From Panorpa germanica (taxonomy: Eukaryota; Arthropoda; Insecta; Mecoptera; Panorpidae): a stretch of 64,000 bases of DNA. Below the pieces are notes generated by a model that saw nothing but the letters and a program-made list of their open reading frames with translations, was not told the origin of the DNA and ran no database searches. Positions 59,922-64,000 of the stretch are shown here, in pieces. The translations under genes and the position numbers were made by a program. The stretch spans positions 2,914,001 to 2,978,000 of the forward strand of contig OY783207.1 of NCBI GenBank assembly GCA_963678705.1. Direction: 5' to 3'. Numbering within the stretch: position 1 is the first letter of the stretch; every line of letters starts with the position of its first letter.

Positions 59922-60509
59922 ATATATATATATATATATATATATGTGGGATCGTAAAAATAAATCGAGCATACAAAGTAATCATAACTATAACACCCCG
60001 AGCTAGAAAAGTCGTAAAAGAATGTGATTAATAAGTGTATATTGTGAACGGAAAGCAAGTCAAAGGTTAAAGTAATTAAAATGTGTGAAACTTTAAACCA
60101 CTGATTGAATACGTGAGGGAATGTGCTTACCGAAACTAACTAAACGAATTCTCAAAAGTAATAAAAATAAACCTATTAAATCTAGCTGAAAACTAATGTA
60201 GGACTGAGTATATAATAACTAGAATTTAAGATGGTTTGTTCATTCATTGTTCTGTATTTGTAAAGTAAATACCAACGTTTATATTGTAACCTTATTGAAT
60301 TATTATCATCGTTATTATTTTATTAAATAAATGTATTAAACAAATTATGTGATTCTTTATCATCCTGACAAGAAACTAAGATATTGCGTAGTTGAATATT
60401 AATTGAATTGACATTTGCCCTAAATTAAATAAGAGTACCTTGATTCCACATCAGATTAGCGGATTGGGTATCGTTTTCCACATCAGAAGTGGGATGGTAC
60501 CCTGTTTTC

Positions 60510-60546
<37 letters not shown>
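59922..60546 (+). mobile_element. Candidate solo LTR (569 bp) inside an AT microsatellite
   Basis: An (AT)n run (59922-59945) is interrupted at TGTGGGATCG and resumes after ...GTTTTCCACA at 60513, continuing to 60546. The insert has TG...CA ends and short inverted tips (TGTGG/CCACA), as LTRs do. It also has an AATAAA signal near 60327. TTCCACATCAGA occurs twice near the right end (about 60445 and 60476), followed by a third TTCCACA. TCAGAAGTGGGAT after such an end resembles a copia-type primer-binding region. Any target duplication is hidden in the AT run. No internal retroelement genes are present. Confidence 0.6.
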
Positions 60547-60548
<2 letters not shown>

Positions 60549-62287
60549 TTCATCGTTCAAAAATAACCCTGTACTGTTAAACTTTGTTCTAAATTTTATT
60601 TTAAGATTGTAAAATATATTTTTGTTGAATGAATCTCTTAGTATGTCAAATACAATTGTATTTAATATCTAAAAATAGAACTGATTGCCTTGTTTGACGT
60701 CATATTGACAAGGAAATATAAACCTGAATGTAATCATATAAGCAAGCAACAGCGCACATTTCGGAAATGATATTCAGATACACGTTTTATATTAGAAAAA
60801 GGCAAAGGATCATGATGAAGATGAAAATCGTAGATCGAATGGTGCAAAGGAACCCCCGTAAACATTAAATATATATTTAAATTAAGATGTAGCATCATGT
60901 AGAATATGTTTTAGTTGATTCCAAATTTTCTAACATTTAAAACATTAAACATACAGCGTACCTTTTTTAGCGAACGAGTTAGAAATATATAGTTATTAAA
61001 AATAAAGATATAAGGGTGAAACAATAGTTGGCCAATTTTGTTTCGCGAAATATAGATGGCGATACTATACAGCAGGCTAAATATTATCAAAAAAACCATG
61101 TTTTAAATCGTTTTATGTAAGTAACTATAAACGCGATTCAAAATCTAAAGTTGACTTTTAATGAGTTGGAACCGCAAAAATAAGTTTTGTAATTCAATAT
61201 TGCAATATTTTCTAGTTAAATTCCAATTTCTATATGACTGATAACATATCTAAGAGTTTGTCATAAATTTTATAACCTTTATTATGGTTCTCAAACTTAC
61301 GCTTAATACTTAAAAATATAAAGAGTATTCGATATTATCCCAATCGCGAGTCAGAAATGGCCAAGTGTCGTTTCACCTTAAATAGAATAATTAATAATAA
61401 GGCGCACTCTGCGCGTGCTTTGTTCCGGTTTAATTCTACCTGACACTTTAAATATTATAATACTTATAACCGGAAATAATTGCACACTTTTCTTTATATA
61501 AATTTCTTCAGGTGAAATATTTTCTAATAAGAATACAAAACCTGACTATATTTTTACGATTATTTCTAAACAAAGAAGGAAGAGATTCTTGTAGCATTTG
61601 GAATAGCTCATTACATTTATCTGAATTTGCGTTTTTTATGTCTCCATATAAATAAATATTTTTAGATCAGCAAAAAAGGGAAACTGATATTGCTAGAAAA
61701 TGTAGCAGATGTTATTTTTTACGTAATAAAACCTCTCCTTTATCTTTTTCGCGAATTTGACTGTGAGTATACTTAATATAAGTCGTATCTCTCTTGCGGA
61801 TTCGTGGATTTGGATGATATCTTCTTGAACAGTTTCCTGAAGAATTAAAGAAGATGTTGTAGCATTTTAGATGCATTTTTGATGTAACGTATATGGTAAA
61901 CTGAAGACATTAGGGATTTGAGCAGTGAAGGGGAGTAAGTCACGTTGATATTTTGAACACATTTCCCCTTCCTGCAATAAAAGTATTATGAAAGGTACCC
62001 CAAAACGAAACATTTGAAACGATTCTAAGATTTGTAAGTTAAGATAGTGGAAAAATATAACGAATCCAATACTTTATAATGCATAAAACAATAAAATAAG
62101 ATGTATGAGTGTACATCCAATAAAAAGTTGTGTATATGTTAGAGACGGTTGAAAAATGGTCGGCAAAGCGGCAAGAAGAGGGCCGCTGGGGCCGGTAATA
62201 TATATTTATATAATAATAGTTATATTCTCACGTAACTAATTTCTGAATACTTCTAAACACTATTGTTACAATTTGGCGTGGATGGCA
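60547..62287. other. Intron, nothing recognised
   Basis: AT-rich; the only ORF (62 codons, 60911-61099, minus) has no features. Confidence 0.4.
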
Positions 62288-62400
62288 GCTAACCTTTCCA
62301 ACACCAAGAGTTACAAACTTGTAAAGGCGTGTGGGGGATGAAGGAAGCTTAATTCTCGAACCTTCCGTGACGGCAAATATTACAAATTCGTGGGTGCGAA
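62288..62400 (+). repeat. Dispersed repeat K, copy 2
   Basis: Contains CAACACCAAGAGTTACAAAC and, about 77 bp on, AATATTACAAATTCGTGGGT followed by GCGAACGAGG. Inverted relative to copy 1 at 42195-42312. Confidence 0.55.
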
Positions 62401-62444
62401 CGAGGAAAATAATAAAGACGTACGCATTTGTTTATCTTTTATTA

Positions 62445-62900
62445 TTATTTATTATATTAATTGTGTGCCTTTCGGCTTTAAAATCTACATTCTTATATTT
62501 CTTAATGCATTTCATATAAATTCAAAGTTAAAAACTAAACTTAAACTAAGCTAGACTATTACTACTTTGAATAGTACTTTCTATTTCTTCTTTTCTTGAT
62601 CCTCTCTCTTCATGTCCCCTACTCCTCCTTTATTCACACCGTTTCCTGTTTCTCCTTCCTTATTGCCTGCATCTATCAACTCTTGCCTGCCTTGTCTCCT
62701 CTCGACAAACCGTCTATTATCTTTTCACTATCCTTCCTGCCTTCTCTCTTCGTTTTCACTTCTCCACTTATGTCTATTACAGGCATAAACACTCTATCTT
62801 TACTATTTCTTCTTGACTCTCTTCCTTTACTATTTTATTATTGTCTCTATCTCCGCCATCCACCTCTTGTCCTTAACTCCTTTCCGCAAATCCTCTATTT
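62445..62900 (-). mobile_element. Non-LTR retrotransposon family A, copy 5
   Basis: Minus-strand copy with the family 3' end and a longer TAATAATAATAAA-type tail (from about 62441). It closely matches copies 1 and 2 over about 430 bp. No clear target-site duplication was found. The 123-codon plus ORF is a shadow. Confidence 0.85.
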
Positions 62901-64000
62901 TTTCTTTTTTAAATGCGTCTCAAATAAACAACTTTGTTTGTGTCGCAGAGGTGTACAGTCCAAGTAACCATTTCTGCTAATTACGTATAATATTTCACAA
63001 CAGTAATTTTTCTATGCTCAGAAGCCCGCAAATTCGTAACAATATATATTCAAGGTAATACTCAGAGTGGAATGAGTATAGAAGAAATGCTGCAAAGGAA
63101 GAAGATGTTGGAAGTAAAAAGAAAAATACGAGAGATGGAGAAAAACAAATGAGAGGAACACTGTAATAAAGAAAAGAAGACTAGAGAAGACTTAGTGAAG
63201 ATCTGAAGAATTCAAAAGAGAGTTTAGGAGGAGTTTGTTTAAGTATAGAGGATGTAACCCAGTAAACATTTTGGAATCACTTTGACATTATATTGAAGAT
63301 GCATCATGATTTTTTTGTCATGAAAGAGTTCATTTATAGTTCAGTTTCTCACATTTTTTCATATAAAATGTCTACTTTATCGCCTACAAATGGCGAAATT
63401 GCTCCACCTGTCGGAATACAAATGAAGATAAAGTTGATGCGAACTATAATTGAAGTGAAATAGTGATAGAAACGTCACTAAATAGGGCACTTCACCAAAT
63501 TGTTTACTGGAAACCTTGAAAGACAAAAACAATTACGAGTAATACCTAATATATGTATATCACAACACAAAAACAACATTGTAAGCTTCACCAATTATTT
63601 AGCATACATATACCGTGAGATTGCACCACGAGTTGTTTTAATGATTGAATAATTAGTTAAAATTAGAACCGTATAATTAGGAAAGGTAATAAAGTGGTTA
63701 TTTTAATTCTCTACTTCTCTACAGAACGCGTGCCCCCTTCTCCCTATTATTTCTCAACCAACAGCAGCTGGTAATAAAATGTTTTATTGTAATTCTGCTG
63801 GAGTTTTAATTAAATTTCGTTACATTTACTACTTAACATTACTATGATTATGATTAGTAACATAGTAAGTTTTATCTGTGAATATTCTGACGTGGTCACT
63901 ACGAGTATGTCCAGAAGAGCTTTGAACTTGATTGTTATTCAAAACCTTCATTTAAAATTCAGATGCGTGAACCTTCACGTTCTGGAAAAACTAATTAGAA
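62901..64000. other. Intron; purine-rich coding-like trace at 63071-63150
   Basis: MSIEEMLQRKKMLEVKRKIR followed by EMEKNK and a stop reads like a charged coiled-coil, possibly a non-LTR ORF1 relic. The evidence is composition only. Nothing is recognised after about 63250. Confidence 0.35.

Larger units (their letters stand above)
1738..64000 (+). other. Long repeat-filled intron (rest of receptor outside window)
   Basis: After the donor I find no stretch encoding TM3 (a DRY-type motif preceded by aromatic and Cys residues) or any later GPCR segment on the plus strand. The remaining 62 kb is AT-rich and made largely of decayed transposons and simple repeats. The simplest reading is one long intron continuing past the window. 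A short exon could have been missed, and an unrelated nested gene cannot be excluded. Confidence 0.6.

Overview
The window looks like AT-rich nuclear DNA from an insect. Two things point there: a first coding exon matching insect 5-HT2-type serotonin receptors, and a dense collection of insect-type transposable elements. The 3' ends of the commonest LINE fragments (minus-strand CCGAAAGGCACACAATTAAT followed by an ATAATAAATAA tail) resemble R1-like non-LTR elements I associate with hymenopteran genomes. Hymenoptera is therefore my best guess, but it rests on recall, not on a search.

Only one host gene is visible. Positions 1302-1737 (+) encode the extracellular N-terminus, TM1 and TM2 of a class A biogenic-amine GPCR. 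This exon ends in a phase-1 splice donor inside the Gly codon after TM2, the position I recall for 5-HT2 genes. Upstream lie a candidate TATA/initiator pair (836-870), a good splice acceptor (ending 1120) and three upstream ATGs. A TIR element (293-827) ends 9 bp before the TATA-like motif. I found no TM3 exon in the remaining 62 kb, so nearly the whole window is read as the start of one very long intron, with the rest of the gene beyond 64000.

The intron is a transposon graveyard. (a) Non-LTR retrotransposons: five 5'-truncated copies of one family, all on the minus strand (10774, 22809, 35505, 53001, 62445), three with recognisable target-site duplications (TSDs); further R1-like ORF2 or 3' pieces (31150, 43867, 51117, 58330); and three jockey-type ORF2 tails (6017, 26484, 35188). 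(b) A nearly complete 398-bp tRNA-derived SINE-like element with a perfect 16-bp TSD (19109-19506). (c) Short TIR elements: a roughly 600-bp family with five terminal-bearing copies and one fragment, two TTAA-bounded families, and several single-copy TIR elements. (d) Broken Tc1/mariner-superfamily transposase pieces (7107, 39450, 50726), Helitron-like 5' ends and a candidate solo LTR set in an AT microsatellite. (e) Several dispersed repeats I cannot classify.

There is no operon, CRISPR array, rRNA or convincing tRNA gene. Most ORFs over 60 codons are shadows of these repeats or chance ORFs. The parts most likely to be new are the unnamed repeat families and the close association of a TIR element with the receptor's presumptive promoter.
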